A stretch of 64,000 bases of DNA from contig JACGZH010000004.1 in the NCBI GenBank assembly GCA_014706385.1, forward strand, positions 992,001 through 1,056,000, in the 5' to 3' direction. Below are positions 1-12,818 of the stretch, one piece after another. The DNA is from Phaffia rhodozyma. Lineage: Eukaryota; Basidiomycota; Tremellomycetes; Cystofilobasidiales; Mrakiaceae. Made by a program: the position numbers and the translations under genes. The stretch's first letter is position 1. The number at the start of each line of letters is the position of its first letter. Under the pieces are notes generated by a model. That model worked only from the letters and a program-made list of their open reading frames with translations, did no database searches and was not told where the DNA came from.

Positions 1-2654
1 CTATTCTTGAAGAAGCACAAGAAAAGGAAAACCTAAACTCACCGATACACAACCCGAGAGACGGCTGCGAACGTGATCAAGAACCACAGAGCAGAGTAGA
101 TAAGTTTGATGGGTGTTTCTAGATTACAGAATAAAAACACGCGTCAGCGCATCGCTCTTTTCTATCTCGATCATACCAGGAATGCTACCCCAGTCGTACA
201 CACCTGAAGGAGTAAAAAGCAAAGGAAAAAGGGATACAATCCCTGAAGCAGATGCAATCACGAAGACTCGGAAGAACGCATAGTTCTCGGTTGCCAGGAA
301 GCTTTCAAGTCGACGGAGGAAGAATATCCAATCATCTGTTGTCAGCTAGCTGAGGACTTTCTCAACGGCGAGATGAGTTTCTTTCGGCACATCGAACTCA
401 CGTTAAAGGAGTCAAGAATAACAAGACGGCCTTCTCATGGACATGCCAGCCGAACAAGAAACTTGTGAATCCGGACAACGTGAGAGCCCACACAAATGTT
501 TTGTACGTTGGGGATCTCCAAAGTTTTAACGAGAAGAGCTACAATTTCCGAACAGGAATCAACGCAGATTGATCAGAGTGGACATAAAACTAGCTCGCTC
601 ATCCCCTCAAGTATCTATGGTTCACTTACAAACTGAAGAGCTACCGTAATGACAAAACTAACTCACGCAGACATCAATGAGGCGCACAAACTGCACATTA
701 GAAACTCTGATCGTTTGAGGTCTACCGCGAAAAGTAGCCCTCAAGACAGCACATACCAATGGATAGGCTTGACATCTGGCAGAACGGCAAACACAGTGTC
801 TCCAACGAAGCCTCGGGTAGATGAAGAGACCCCCTTCAAATCAACTTGTAATTTGAGGCCAACCAGATGACCGACTGAGAGGACCAAACCCCATATTGTC
901 AGATCGCTTGCACTAAAGCTCAGCCTCCTCGCACGTTTGGACATGCAATATTCGAAAGGAAGCGGGATGACGAACACTTCAACAACGTTCGATCGAAAAA
1001 GGTGACGAGAGCCCAGACGTTCCCAGCCCAATAAGCATGATTCAAGCCTCTGGTAAAGGGGAAAAGCCTTTTCCCAAGCTGAGGAAGATCACGCAAAAAG
1101 GGTCCGAGAGAAACGAAGAAGACGAAAACCACAATGGATCCCAGTTTGATCAGATTTCGAGGAAGAAATGCGCCTATCGAAGAGTGTAGAAGTTTCCATG
1201 GCATAAACTTAGCTCAAAGACAACAGAACGACATATAGCGTAACGGACACTCACGGTTTGAGGAGAAGCAGTAAGACCTGAGCAAGTATACAAAATACGG
1301 AGGCGCAAGATATATGTATATATGTCTATCAGACCACAGAATCACGAGCGAATATGGGTGAGTGAAAGTTAGTCTCTCAGCAAACACAACAAGATACCCA
1401 TATAATAGAAAACCTTCCGATCGTCAAACAGGAGCTTACTTGAAGTTCAAGAGGACAGCAAACAGGGCAGCTCCGGCCAAATGGTTTCCCTAGAAATATC
1501 CAAGGAAAAGAGCTAAATCAGATGGAAGTCATCTCAACCCCAAAACAAAGCTCGAAGAAAACTTACCTCTTTGATAAACCACATGCTCCAGATTAGTATT
1601 CCAAACATGAACCCGTTGTACTGCAATGAATAGCACAGCCTTCAGTGACCAGCACATAGCAAATCAGAGCGCACAATCCGAGGCTTACTTGGAAATGAAT
1701 ATGATCAACGATCAAGAACGCTGGGTGCATTAATAGAGAAGCGCATAATACGAGCTGTGTTTCCGGATCCTTCGATGTGCGCACATAACTGTTCTTTGAA
1801 CAAATTGGAAAGGTCAGTGCCTTGGAAGATCTACTCCTTACATCTCCTCCTCCTTGTCAAGAGATTTCTTCATCCTGACTCACGCCAGTAATGAAGTTCC
1901 AAGAACCATAGACTCAGTGACAATCACACTGAGTCGTTGAAAGATGATGGTCAGAGGGCTGGCATAACCAAGATTGGCCAGTTGTACCATAGCTGGATCG
2001 ACAACATATGCCAGGTTGGAGAGGAAGTGCTCGAAATGGGCAAAGAACGGAGGGTAGTCCCTAAAAGCAAGGAGTGGATAGCAAACCAGAGTAAGAGAGA
2101 CTTGATTTCAACCCAAATACACTCTGACGTATGAATGCTTACAGAGCTAGAAATGCAAAGGCCGTGATAGATGATCAGCTCTACGTCCACACACCAAGCT
2201 TCACGTAGATAGACTGTAGGCGCTCACTCCATTCTGACGTGTTCTGAGTGATACATCGAAGAGAACCGAGGTGCATGAGCACATCTTGATTTACATACGT
2301 CAAATAGAGTCCTGAAGCTCACATCATAATACCATTGCAACAAGGGGAGTTGATGGGTGATTGCCAACCAATTTCGATGAACCTCAAAGTCGGTAGATCT
2401 ACTGAAAATCATGTATTCAAGCAGAAACCAACACGTTTGAAGGCCATATAGAGTCAGGTTCATAGGGTTCAAGTCTATGGAGCAGCTGGTGCTGAAAATG
2501 CTTACTATGATGGAATTAGTAGAAGTTTTATGAAGCTAGAAAGGACAAATATATCCTTCTCGGCTGAAGAAAGAAGAAACAACGAGGCCCATCTTGAGCG
2601 AGATTTGGAGGACGAAGCGGAAGGATGAGGCCTTGTTGTAGATTGAGCTGCCAT
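1..2654 (-). CDS. ALG8: ALG8-type dolichyl-P-Glc glucosyltransferase, 3' end missing
   Basis: ER multi-pass enzyme of N-glycan assembly. In this family it adds the second alpha-1,3-glucose to the lipid-linked oligosaccharide, using dolichyl-phosphate-glucose. Seen: exon 1 starts at ATG 2654 and ends at 2506 before GTAAGC. It joins at 2401 to give [20 protein letters not shown], the family N-terminal luminal motif. Later exons encode [17 protein letters not shown] (about 2040), [12 protein letters not shown] (about 1720), [19 protein letters not shown] (about 1040), [15 protein letters not shown] (about 440) and [19 protein letters not shown] (about 250). The last visible exon (about 122-43) encodes [17 protein letters not shown] and ends at a GTGAGT donor, so the gene continues past the left edge. 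At least eight introns are present. HxxHEKAILL and the VDHIHFQ motif separate ALG8/ALG6 from other glycosyltransferases, and the short loops fit ALG8 better than ALG6. It is divergent from SEC15, 199 bp away. Confidence 0.92.
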
Positions 2655-2853
2655 GGCTGATCCGAGAAGCAAAGATCAAAGGGCCAACCCAGAGATGGGA
2701 GCTGGACACACACACACCCAGGAGATGGAAAGATGATGGTTGAGAAAATGGAAAGTAGGAAATAATCAACATCAAGTTTCGTCCTTCTCCGACGACCATC
2801 TACATCTCTCCGTTGCATCATCCGAGCCGCCTGATCTGGGCACACTCGTCACC
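2655..2853. promoter_or_regulatory. Shared divergent promoter ALG8/SEC15
   Basis: 199 bp separates the two start codons (ALG8 ATG at 2654 on minus, SEC15 ATG at 2854 on plus). Both genes must start transcription from this space. It contains a short CA run near 2707-2719. I see no clear TATA box. That the promoter is bidirectional is inferred from the arrangement. Confidence 0.5.
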
Positions 2854-5800
2854 ATGGCACCGAATAAGAGGAAGACTGCTTTCTCTAATGCTGAGCTAGA
2901 ACAGATGCTCTCTCAGATCACCTTAGCATCCCCAGCATCTCACCTCTCCGCTACATCCAATACTGAGAACTTTGAATCCTTGGGTCCCCTCGTCCGAAAT
3001 CTTCAAGCGCTCAATCAACAGGATGTCTTCCTTAGCTCACTCAACAGGCTCGTGGAGGACAAAGAAAGAGAGATCGAAGCTGTGTGTGCAGAGAACTACC
3101 AAGACTTTGTAGGAAGTGTAGGTACTTTGACGGGCGTCAGGAAAGGTACGGGTAATCTCAGACGGAGAATTGCAGAGCTGGATGGAGTTATGAGTGATGT
3201 TGGAAAGGATCTGTTAGAAAAGGTGGGTAGCCCCTCATGTGCATAGTCTGGCAGCGTTCTCAGCTTTCTCTTGCGATCGAGCGTGTGAACCATCTTGTGT
3301 ATCTCTAGAACTGCTGACGCGATGCTATCTATGCTTATTTCGTTCATACTGCCTGCCATCTAGAAAAAAGCACTTCTGAAGCAGCGGAAGATCGCCGAGA
3401 ATCTAGACTCAGCCATCGAGACTCTCCAATCAAGTCTGCGTGTGTTGGATCTCGTTAATCGAATTGATGGGATGATCAAGGAGGAAAAGTGCTGGGGCGC
3501 TCTACGAGTTCGTATCCTGTTCCTCATCTGGTTGGAGCATACTGCCATTGATATGTACTCATATATATACTTTGTCTCAACCTACATACACAGTCGCTGG
3601 AAGACATCCAACATCTACCCCTACCTCCGACACCGTTTCTAACTCATATTCTCTCGTCCTTACCCTCACTCCGCGCTCAGATCAAGGACAAGGTGACCGC
3701 GTCACAGAAAGCATGGTTGTTCGAGATTCGAGAGAAGAGCGGGTATGTCGGCGAGCTCGCCATAGAGGAAATGGAAAGGAGGAAAAGGAGATGGGCAGCC
3801 AGAAGGGACCGAGATCTGGGCGTCGGAGTCGCACAATGGGGGCTCGGAGGAGTAGGTGGATCGGGAAGAGTAGGTGGAGCCATAGAATGTTTGATTTACG
3901 AAAAGACTGAATGTGAGTCCATTTGGCGCATACGCTTATCACTTATCCACAGGCTCGATTCATAAAGACAATCAGAAATAGATCTGATACCATGGTCCCT
4001 CCTCTCTGGTTTCCTTTGTTCTGTTGTCTGGATGCCTCGTGAGAGATAACAGTTGATCCAATCGAGGCAGCCTCGATCACTTTCAAACCACTCTATCAGT
4101 GTATTCATATCTACGATGCCTTAGATCTTCGAGGAGAGCTCCAACAAACATATGGACAAGATCGACAGGTATGCTCTTCAATCAATTCATCCATGGGGTG
4201 TTTTATATCCCAAGCTGATCATACTGTCTTTTGAACCGAATCGGAATCGTCATAGACTCAAGCACACCTCATTCTTTCGCCTCCGCCACATCCTGTTCCT
4301 TTAGACCAGCTCCTTCTTTCATTGACACGTTCTATCACCGGCTTCTTTGTGTTGGAATCCCATGTACTACGATCTGCGCCAAAGGATTTTAGGTCTCAGA
4401 GAGACGTCGACTTTTTATGGGATGAGGTTTGCAGAGGATTTGTGATACGAGTGGAGAGGGCGTTGAAGGAAGAGCGGGCTGGACGAAGAGAGCTTTTGAG
4501 CGTACGAGACTGTGTGCTAAGATTTGGCAGGGTTTTAGAAGTAAGTCCAGATATCGTTGTCTATGACTATCAATAGAAAGGTCGCCACAAACTAATTTCA
4601 CCCTCCTTCGCTTGACAGAGTTATGATTACGCGATCGATCAGCTCACGAAGCTGCTGCTGGATATGTTTACTCAGTATATCGCTTTACTTGAAAAAGAGT
4701 TCAGCGATAAGTTTGACGAGGTCAGACCATTCAGATCCATCTTCTTGTGCAATTACGACTTTGTATTCACTCTGCTTCGTTCGTGTTTGACAGATAATCT
4801 TGAATGATGATTATGCTCCTAAAAGAGTAGACCATCCAGAAGCATTTGAAGAGATTACTAGCGTTTGCTGGATGAGTGATGGGGCGGTGAAGACTCTATC
4901 CAAGTGAGTGCATCGTTTGTAGAGTGAAATGAGCTTATCGCTTACCTCCTGATTACAACGGTCGACGTGGGTGTCGTTTAGTCAGGAATATCCTGTCACA
5001 ATGCCTTTTTCAAGCAGCTATCTATCATGTTGCATATATATTCGAGAATTTGTCGAAAGATTCTACAATTTTGTTGATGATTTGCCGGATCATGGGAAGG
5101 ATATTGACGCGCTGCTCCGATCCGTTCGTACTTCTCTCGCTCTTTATGCGGCCGTATCAAGTCTTGTGGACACTAGCTAATCTCGTAGTCTCTACTACAT
5201 TACACACATCGTAGTCGATAGATCGTATCTTAACCAATCATGTCAGCGAAAGCATAGCTAAGAAACTGGAAGGAACGAACAACTTTTCACTCATCGCTCA
5301 GATCGTCATCAACTTGGAACATTTCGAGTTGGCTTGTGAAGAATTGAACGTCGTGCTTAGCAATTTAAGGTTCGTTTCTAGTCGTATGTCAACTGGATTT
5401 ATCCAACCAACTAATCTTTCGATTGTCATACTTTCAAGATTGGATTCTCGACTGCCTCAGATCAAGTTATCCTCTACCGGATCTTTGTCTCAGACGCTGA
5501 TTCAAGCCCAAGGCAGGATATCCGACTTGCTATCCAAGAAACTGGATTCCTTCTTCGAGCTAGCTGAAATTGACTTCACACCGGACCGTCCGAGGAAAGA
5601 AGGTGAATGCTCTGAGTACTTGAGAGAAATGATCGGCTTCTTGGCGAACTATGTAGATTCGGTGCTTAGTGGGCTGGGAGAAGAAGGTAGGCAAGGGACA
5701 TATAGGGGCGCCTGCAAATACATCTGCGACACACTGATGGTCAGTATTTTTTGATATATATATACATCAAATACCTCTTGTTCATCACATCTTCTTCTCT

Positions 5801-6342
5801 TCTACTGTGGCATGCTGACTTTAAATTCATTCTTGTTTGTTTCTGTATTCTTCTGGCAACCAGAAATGGCTGACGGGGCTCGATTTTGCGATGTTGAACG
5901 AGAATGGCCTTCGGGATGTTTTGTTAGACATCAAGTTTGTTCAGACAGAGATGAAGAGACTTGGCAAGATGGGGCTGGAAGATGTATTTGAGGAGATCAA
6001 TTCAGTAGGTCCTTTTCAACGGGTTGTCTTACGATAAGCTCAACTGACCCGATGATCTCTTTTTGTTTACTATTCCTGCGCCGGCTAACACTAAATCAGA
6101 CTGTCAGCTTGGTGTTTTCTCCATCGCTTTCGAAATACATCCAAAATCCAAGATTCCGTCCGTCTTATCCGGCTGTCAGTCCGCAACGACTGAGTGTGAT
6201 TCTTCATAAATTAGGAAGACACGGTCTAACCCTTGGTCCGAGCGCAGGACTAGAGTACGAAAAAGGATTGCGTCGACGGAATGAAGCAGATGTTCTGAGG
6301 AAGTTGCCGAGCGGGATGTTTGTACCTTCTGGAGGTCGATAG
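2854..6342 (+). CDS. SEC15: Exocyst complex subunit Sec15 (EXOC6)
   Basis: Subunit of the exocyst, the octameric tether that docks secretory vesicles at the plasma membrane. In yeast Sec15 binds the Rab GTPase Sec4. The start at 2854 has a good context (CACCATGG). Exon 1 carries the family N-terminal pattern: ENFESLGPLVRNL, LVEDKEREIEAVCAENYQDF and then a coiled segment of heptads. Following exons encode QSSLRVLDLVNRIDGMIKEE, SLEDIQHLPLPPTPFL (about 3595) and IKDKVTASQKAWLFEIREKS (about 3680). The C-terminal Sec15 domain spans about 4150-6340 and includes EEITSVCWM, FYNFVDDLP, IDALLRSV and the final RPSYPAVSPQRLSVILHKL. At least ten introns are present, one ending near 5863 and another near 6100. 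The stop is TAG at 6340-6342. Order and spacing of the blocks match Sec15 rather than other exocyst subunits. Confidence 0.9.
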
Positions 6343-6784
6343 TACGATTTGATAAAGCGGATACGTTCCAATTGAGGCTCTCATCAAGAGAGATGGTACT
6401 TGTAGATTATGTGCGCGCTGCGACAATGATACCTTCTGATTTATGACCATACGACTTGACTCGACATTCTGTGACTTTACTTACCGTTCAGTATACATCT
6501 ATCCTGAATTATGAGAATTTTGTTGAACATATCAAGGTGGATAAGATCAATGCTACCAGAGTTGACGCAATATTATCCCGTGTTGCATGGATTTTTCTTA
6601 CCCTGCGAATTCAGTACGGCCTAGGAAATGGCCCCAGCTGATGGTGATTGTTCATTCCTCCATCCATCACCTATCGACGACGACGACGACGACAACAACA
6701 CCAATAACAAATACTCTAACACAGAGACAGAGCAGAACAACAGGAGGAGTGACTGAAAATATAGATAGCCTCCGTACTTCCATC
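6343..6784. other. Intergenic, SEC15 3' flank and next promoter
   Basis: 442 bp with no supported gene. It holds a trinucleotide tract (CGA repeats passing into ACA, about 6677-6712) just upstream of the next start codon at 6785, probably in its 5' UTR. Confidence 0.5.
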
Positions 6785-7759
6785 ATGTCATCCACTCTCT
6801 TATCCAAATCCTCCCGGGACAAGATCGAGAATCTCCCGGCATATCGTTCAGCATCATCCCCTGTAGAGTATACAATGTCCCAGCTACCACTACACGTCAA
6901 CCTCCCTGGTAACCAGGCGGCAAACTTTCCGAAAGCGTTCAACCCAGAGAGAGCTCTGCTATACCAGCGGGCTATGGCTCGAAGCTTGCCTAAGAAGACA
7001 TTCTTGAGCAAGTGCGTCACGTTGGCTGTTTTCGCGACAGTAGGAGGTGAGCTGGTTTTCTTCGCTTATAACTTTTATCTGAGAGATACCAATACATGGC
7101 GAAGTATGGCTCTTGAGAACGGGAGGTGTCTTGATGAGCGGGGCTTTGTTTCGCATTACCTGTGTTCTCGACAAGGCAAATCTGATTGACGCTTATATTT
7201 TATCTAACGTTGATCATCTCAACCAGCAATCGCTTATCATCTACTGTTCATTGAGGATTACGGACATGATAATGTCATGTTTGCTGAGGTATGTCTGCTC
7301 CGGTTTGTTTTGTTTGGCTGGAGAGAGCTAAGCTCATCTCAGCGTCTCTCTCTTCTTTTCTCTTCATCTGCATCTTTCCGCGTGAGGGGGGTTCATCAGG
7401 CTCGAAAGGAAAGACTCCGCCAGATATCTCTAAAACGACCTCTCACAGCGAAAGAACAAGCTATTCTAGACCGACCTGCTATAGAGACTCATGAGCTAGT
7501 CTCCGACGTCAGTTTCAGTGACCTCTTCAGGCGAATGGGTCAGCGTTTCCGCGATCGCGAAGAAGATCGGCTGGCTCGACAGGATGCTTACAAGCGCAAA
7601 ATCGGGCTGCTGGATGAACTCGACGGCACGTCGGCAGCAACCGTTGGTACATCAGACTCTGGAACCGGCTTAAATTGGCAGCGGTATCAGCGAAAATCGA
7701 ACGTAAGGGAGGCATTACCTGAAGATGTAGAGTGGGATAAGGTCAAATCTCTCAATTGA
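6785..7759 (+). CDS. Unrecognised single-pass membrane protein
   Basis: I do not recognise the family. Three exons read cleanly: 6785-7103, 7227-7288 and 7400-7759 (741 nt, 246 codons). Donors are GTATGG and GTATGT, and acceptors are CCAG and TCAG. The N-terminal 70 residues are polar with many basic residues. One hydrophobic segment lies at about residues 77-98 (LAVFATVGGELVFFAYNFYL). After it comes TIAYHLLFIEDYGHDNVMFA, encoded by the small second exon. The C-terminal 120 residues are hydrophilic and rich in Lys, Arg and Glu (RKERLRQISLKRPLTAKEQ) and probably helical. The basic N-terminus followed by one membrane helix could suit an organelle inner-membrane protein, but there is no direct sign of location. 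The reading frame is open across all three exons with sensible splice sites, so it is very likely a real gene. Confidence 0.72.
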
Positions 7760-8003
7760 AAACTCCTCATGGTGCCTTTGTATCAACCAATGTATATGTT
7801 GTAATTTTCAAGGTGTTGTCATAAGACACAACGGAGAGAACATATATGTATCTCTGCAGCAAAGATCTAAACAAGCTGAAAGGCGCACATAGTAATACAT
7901 GGATCGTTTCCTTAAAGATACAACGCCACCCTCTCCGTTTCATGCTATCTACCTCGAAGAGTCGATCACAACAACACGACTAAATCGAGTCAACCAAAGA
8001 CGT

Positions 8004-8941
8004 TCACCTGATCTTACGGCTACCGAACCCGCCGAATCCCATCATTCCTGCAATTCCTTCGTCTTGGACACCCATCTTGGCCTTAAGTTCCTTTTCTCGC
8101 TTTTGTTCTTTCTCCACCCGGATCTTCTGCTTCTCGGCCTCTCGACGTTGGTCTTCTAATCGAGTGACTTCCGCCAGACGTTTTTCAAAATTGAAGCGTT
8201 TCGATTCGGATTCTTGAGATGTCTGCGCTCGAAGAAAGGCAATCTTAGCTCGGACTTGATCTAATGTGGACCGAGCAACCTGTGTGGTCTGACCCAAACG
8301 ACGGAGGTCTGCAAGACAGGCAAGAAAGAGAAACCAGGCGTTCATTACGGCGTGCAGTAGAGGACGATTCTCAATCAAGAACCGAGTACCTACGCGTTTT
8401 ACCGTTGACATGACTCAGATAGGCGATCGAATCCTTCGACACTCTCTTGCAAAGGTCACAGTAGAATCCGGGTTGGCCAGCTCCCCGTCCTCCGGGGTTA
8501 TTGACGACCATGGTCTTGTTAAGGTTGTTGTCGATGCCAAGGTCATGAGTTCGCTGTTCTAGAAGTTTGGTCGGTTTGGGAAGATCTGGCTTTGTACGAG
8601 GAGCTTTCTTTCCTGATGATGATGATGATAGAGGATAAACAAAGAAAACTGTCTAGTGTTTGAAGACAGAGTAGACGAGAAGAGCAGCAATCCATGTATG
8701 GAGAAGAACATACCTTTTAAGGCAGCCTCCTCATGCTCCTTAGCTTTATCAAAAGCTTCTTTGTCTCGTTCTTTAGCTCTCTCTTTGAAGACCTCCATGT
8801 CCCACTTTCCATCTCTGCCCGATGCATTCTATGTACACCCGACGACGATGTCATCGAAGAAACACGACCATATCGAAGGGAGAGGTTAGACACTAACCAT
8901 AATCCGACGAGAATCTCACGAGCTCACCTCTTGTTTGCCAT
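8004..8941 (-). CDS. SNU23: U4/U6.U5 tri-snRNP zinc-finger protein Snu23 (ZMAT2)
   Basis: Pre-mRNA splicing factor of the B complex; in yeast Snu23 sits near the 5' splice site/U6 helix in the tri-snRNP. Exon 1 is only 14 nt (8941-8928, MANKR split at the last codon). Exon 2 (8814-8714) gives RDGKWDMEVFKERAKERD, the family N-terminal WDxExY/F block. Next come LLEQRTHDLGIDNNLNKTMV (with a codon break) and the zinc finger GFYCDLCKRVSKDSIAYLSH (about 8490-8410). The last exon is a charged coiled coil (RFNFEKRLAEVTRLEDQRRE) ending in GFGGFGSRKIR at TGA 8004-8006. The first Cys pair of the finger (CxxC) is clear; the second His falls at an exon join that I did not resolve. It is divergent from MEF2, 228 bp away. 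Confidence 0.9.
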
Positions 8942-9169
8942 AAGCTCCTGTTTTTTCGGCCATACTGAACGCGAATAGAAGGCGATTGCAAGAATGAAGA
9001 GGGACGGCAAGCAATGTAGATGATGCCGATGTTGATGGAGGAAGAAAGAAGAGAAGAAGCGACGTGGCCTCGAAATTTCGAATTCAATCTTGAACTCGTT
9101 CAGCACTCTTCCCATCCGACTCTCTTACTTACTCGTCTTCATCGGCACTCAACCATCGTCTCGTTTTGG
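8942..9169. promoter_or_regulatory. Shared divergent promoter SNU23/MEF2
   Basis: 228 bp between the start codons of SNU23 (minus, 8941) and MEF2 (plus, 9170). The MEF2 frame stays open upstream to 9020 but the nearest in-frame ATG followed by a basic presequence is 9170. No obvious TATA element is present. Confidence 0.45.
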
Positions 9170-12100
9170 ATGGCTCTTCTTTTTCGTCCATCGTCGTTTC
9201 GACATGCAGCCCATCTCAGACCAAACAGGGCTATCCATGTAACACCGTTTTGTCGGTTTCCACCCAAAGCAAGCTCTTTAGTCCCTCCCACGACGGATAT
9301 CTCCAGGATCAGGAATATCGGGATTTTCGCTCACATCGACTCGGGAAAGACTACACTAACCGAGAGTGTCCTGGTTCATTCTGGATAGTAAGTGAATTCT
9401 TGTTTAGCATCAAATCTATTGGGCGCTGCTTGTTGAAACTGGTTTGACTTCTTTTCTTGGTACTTACAGTATTCCTCATCCTGGCACTGTCGATCTAGGA
9501 ACAACATCAACTGATTTCTTGCCGGCAGAAAGAGAACGAGGGATCACCATTCAATCTGCTTCTAGTCAGTTAGCATCACTTGAGACTTATTCACGTCGCT
9601 GGCTCTCACACAGACTCTCTCGTTGTTTGATCTTGTCTAGTTCCCGTTCAGTGGTCGAATCATACCGTCAACTTGGTCGACACGCCAGGTCATGTGGATT
9701 TTACTATGGAAGTCGAGAGAGCAGCAAGAGTGGTTGACGGTGCTGTGATTGTAATGGATGGTGTCGAAGGTGTCGAAGGTCAGACCGAAGGGGTTTGGAA
9801 GCAACTAACTCGGTAAGCATTGATATCTGTATACTGTCTGTCTGTCTGTCGAACACCGTTCACACCTTTCGTTCTTCTCCTTCATCGACGATGGACTCTT
9901 CATAAACCAAGATACGACGTAGCACCCCGGATTCTATTCATCAACAAGCTTGACCGACCTGGCGCCTCTCTCCCACATTCCCTTACATCTACACAAAATA
10001 GACTTCACCCATTACCTCTCTTACTGACTCTGCCAATCACCACTTTGGACAGCAAGAACGGCAAAGGTGGAGAACCTGGCATTGTCGGCTTGGTTGATAT
10101 CGTCAATGGAAAGATATGGAAGTGGGAAGGAAAGAGGGGAGAGGAAGTGAAGACAGAATCGAGAATCTTTGACGAATTCAAAGGCGATGGTCAGGGAGGC
10201 GAGATCTTCCAATGGGATGAGCCCTCACAATCATCATTAACCGGAAAGAAGAAGTCAACCACCGTTTCGCCTTCGTCCACTGCATCTTCGTTTCTTCCAC
10301 TCGATCATCCCATCAGGCAGGAAGCCATTGTCGCTCGAACAGCGCTGATCGAGACCCTCTCGACGTATCACCTACCATTGCTTGAAGAGTTTTTCGACAT
10401 CCCCTCTCCAACCACCTCGATTCCCTCTCATTTGCTGCTTCCGCCTTCCTCTCTCAAAGCAGCAATCCGAGCACTCACTCTGCAAGGCAAAGTCTTACCG
10501 GTCTTATGTGGTTCAGCATTCAAGGGCATGGGTACAGAGTTGGTTTTAGATGGCGTTGTTGATTATTTGCCTTCTCCAGGAGAGGTGGCGCCTGCCGCGA
10601 TAGTAGGTGGCGATGATCCCATCACCCTTCCGTCTGATTCAGAAACCAAATCTGGTAAAGCGGTTAAGAAGAAGGGCGCGCCCGGCTGGAAAAACAAGAT
10701 CAGAGGAAACAAAACCGCATTAATCAACCCGGAGAAGAGGGAGTTGTTCGTTGAAGTAGGCGATAAAAGGGTGGTCGCGTTGGCCTTCAAGGTCGTTTGG
10801 GACGATATGAGAGGATGGATGACTTTCGTGAGAGTCTATTCAGGTAAGCCAACGTAATCATCATACGGTGTATCGGTATTTGCTACTGATTGCGGAGGTT
10901 TCAACTGGCATATACATATATATATATACATATACAGGTACCCTCACCAAAGAAGCGCTCTTTAACACGACCGTTGATGAACCAGAACGACCCTCCAAGT
11001 TACTCTTGTTATACGCCTCACAGCCCATTGAGGTCAACTCCCTTCCAGCCGGATCGATCGGTGTACTTCTAGGATTGAAACACACCAGAACAGGGGACAC
11101 TCTTCTTTCTGCCAACGATCCTCGACGGCTGCCACCGACGCCAACCCGTCTGCGAGGAGTTGAGATACCCAGCGCTGTATGCTCGGTGGCCATTCAGATC
11201 GGAGGAAAAGAAGAAGAAAAGATCGTCGGCGAAGCATTAGACAAGCTCGTCCGGCAGGACCCTAGCTTGCGGTTGGAGCGACCCTCCGAGAACGAAGAGG
11301 CGGGGATGGGGCAAGGGAGCGGAGATGAAGGTCAAACACTTCTTCACGGAATGGGCCCGCTTCATCTCGAGATCTCACTCAACCGGTTGGATGAGGAACA
11401 CGGCGTCAAGGTTCGGAGCGGGAAGATGAGGGTGTCTATGAAGGAAAGTGTGTTCCCTCAGCTGACGGAGGATGGAACAATAGAAGTTGAGGATACATGG
11501 GAAGGAACGGTGGTTGGGCTTCCTAACAAGGTAGAGGCCTCTGTCAAGATTTCAATTCAACGACTGTCAGATCAAGAGCTGTTTGCTCTCCGAGCTTCTT
11601 CGCCTTCCGTCTCGGCCGACATCAATGAATGGGGAGGAAACGAGGTATCTATCGACATAGATCCGGAAGATCCCCTATATGCCCTTCTGCCATCCATCAC
11701 GTCTTCTCTCTATGCGTGCATCACTAGAGGAGGCCCTCTGATGGGCCTTCCTTTTTCCCACCTTCGGATCAGCCTCGAACCAATCTCGCCCTTCGCCGGA
11801 CAACTAGCGACTGCAGATACCTTGCCTACCTCTTCCTCCCCCAAAGATAAATCTGGGTCTCCTTCTCCATCCAACTCTGGAGGAGCTCCAGCATCTTCTC
11901 TCCCACCTCCTGCAGCTTACGCTCGAGCAATAAACCAAGCTCTTCAGAAAGCTGTTCGTCTAGCTGGACCGACAGTCTTGGAGCCTTTGGTTGAGACTCA
12001 CATCACAGGGGTCGGACCGACAGATCTAGGTAAGGTGGTGGCTGATGTCGTTGCTAGAGGGGGTACGATTCAAGAATTAGGTGATGAGGCCGATGGGTCA

Positions 12101-12376
12101 GGTTCACCTTCTGAAAAGATAGCGGAAGGAGAAGTGACGTATGTGCCGCCTGGATGGGTCTCTCCTTCAGCCTCGGTTGACCTGCTCCTCCAAGGATCGT
12201 CGGCGGAGAAGGTAATGAAACGGACAATTGTGGCCATCATCCCGCTCGCAGCCATGTCGGACTATTCTGGAAAATTAAGAAGTTTGAGCGCTGGTGGAGG
12301 AACGTTCCAAACTCGAGACGGCGGTTGGGGCGAAGTCGAGGTTAGCGTAGTAAGAAAAAGAGACGAGGAAGATTGA
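9170..12376 (+). CDS. MEF2: Mitochondrial elongation factor G 2 (ribosome-recycling GTPase)
   Basis: Translational GTPase of mitochondria. GFM2/Mef2 proteins act with ribosome recycling factor to split mitochondrial ribosomes. The N-terminus (from [12 protein letters not shown]) is Arg/His/Ser rich with almost no acidic residues, as expected for a presequence. G1 is [12 protein letters not shown] (about 9335). Switch I is [17 protein letters not shown], and its TIQSA end favours Mef2 over Mef1. G3 is [14 protein letters not shown] (about 9680) and G4 is [10 protein letters not shown] (about 9940). Domain II (about 10770-11120) includes [10 protein letters not shown] after an intron near 10845-10938. 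Domains III-V run to GRLRSL-like [18 protein letters not shown], where family members have AxMFGYaxxLRSxTqGrg. Four or more introns are present, and the last exon is long. The stop is TGA 12374-12376. A low-complexity Ser/Pro insert (about 11830-11910) interrupts the C-terminal half. Confidence 0.92.
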
Positions 12377-12818
12377 TCGGTGACCGATCGAAAAACTGCA
12401 AATTCTAATCTATATATGTTGGAAGTAATCCTTCTGTTTCTTCCTCACTCGTTCTATGCACTCCTTGCTTGCTAGTTCAGAAGATTCTGTTCTCTTCTTG
12501 AGGATCAACATCTATGAGGGTTAGTAAAAAAGAGAACGGCAAAGACGACAAAGAGAATTAGATAAAGAAGTTTACTAGCTCGTAAGCATCATCAGTGAAA
12601 TTCAAGTAAGAGTAAGCTGCCCAGTCCTTATTCTACTTCATCTCCTCTGACCAGCTCGGATAGAAACAACACTTCCGACAATACCAACTTGGTTTCCTAT
12701 CCCATTGAATATCTCCATCACATCTTAGAGCAAAGTCCACACATATTAAACCGAGGAAAAATTGAGAGGAGCGGCGTGACGTCTATTTTTATTTTTCGTG
12801 TCAGAAGTCATTTATCAT
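12377..12818. other. Intergenic, convergent 3' flanks of MEF2 and NOP10
   Basis: 442 bp between two converging genes. It is AT-rich in places and has no supported coding frame. I saw nothing further of note. Confidence 0.5.

Noticed and set aside
6675..6715. Trinucleotide tract as a coding repeat
   Set aside because: It lies upstream of the best ATG (6785) and reads as a 5' leader. The matching antisense valine run is a shadow.
12480..12600. Possible C/D snoRNA (TGATGATG ... CTGA on minus strand)
   Set aside because: The C-box is imperfect, the flanks do not pair and no guide match can be shown.
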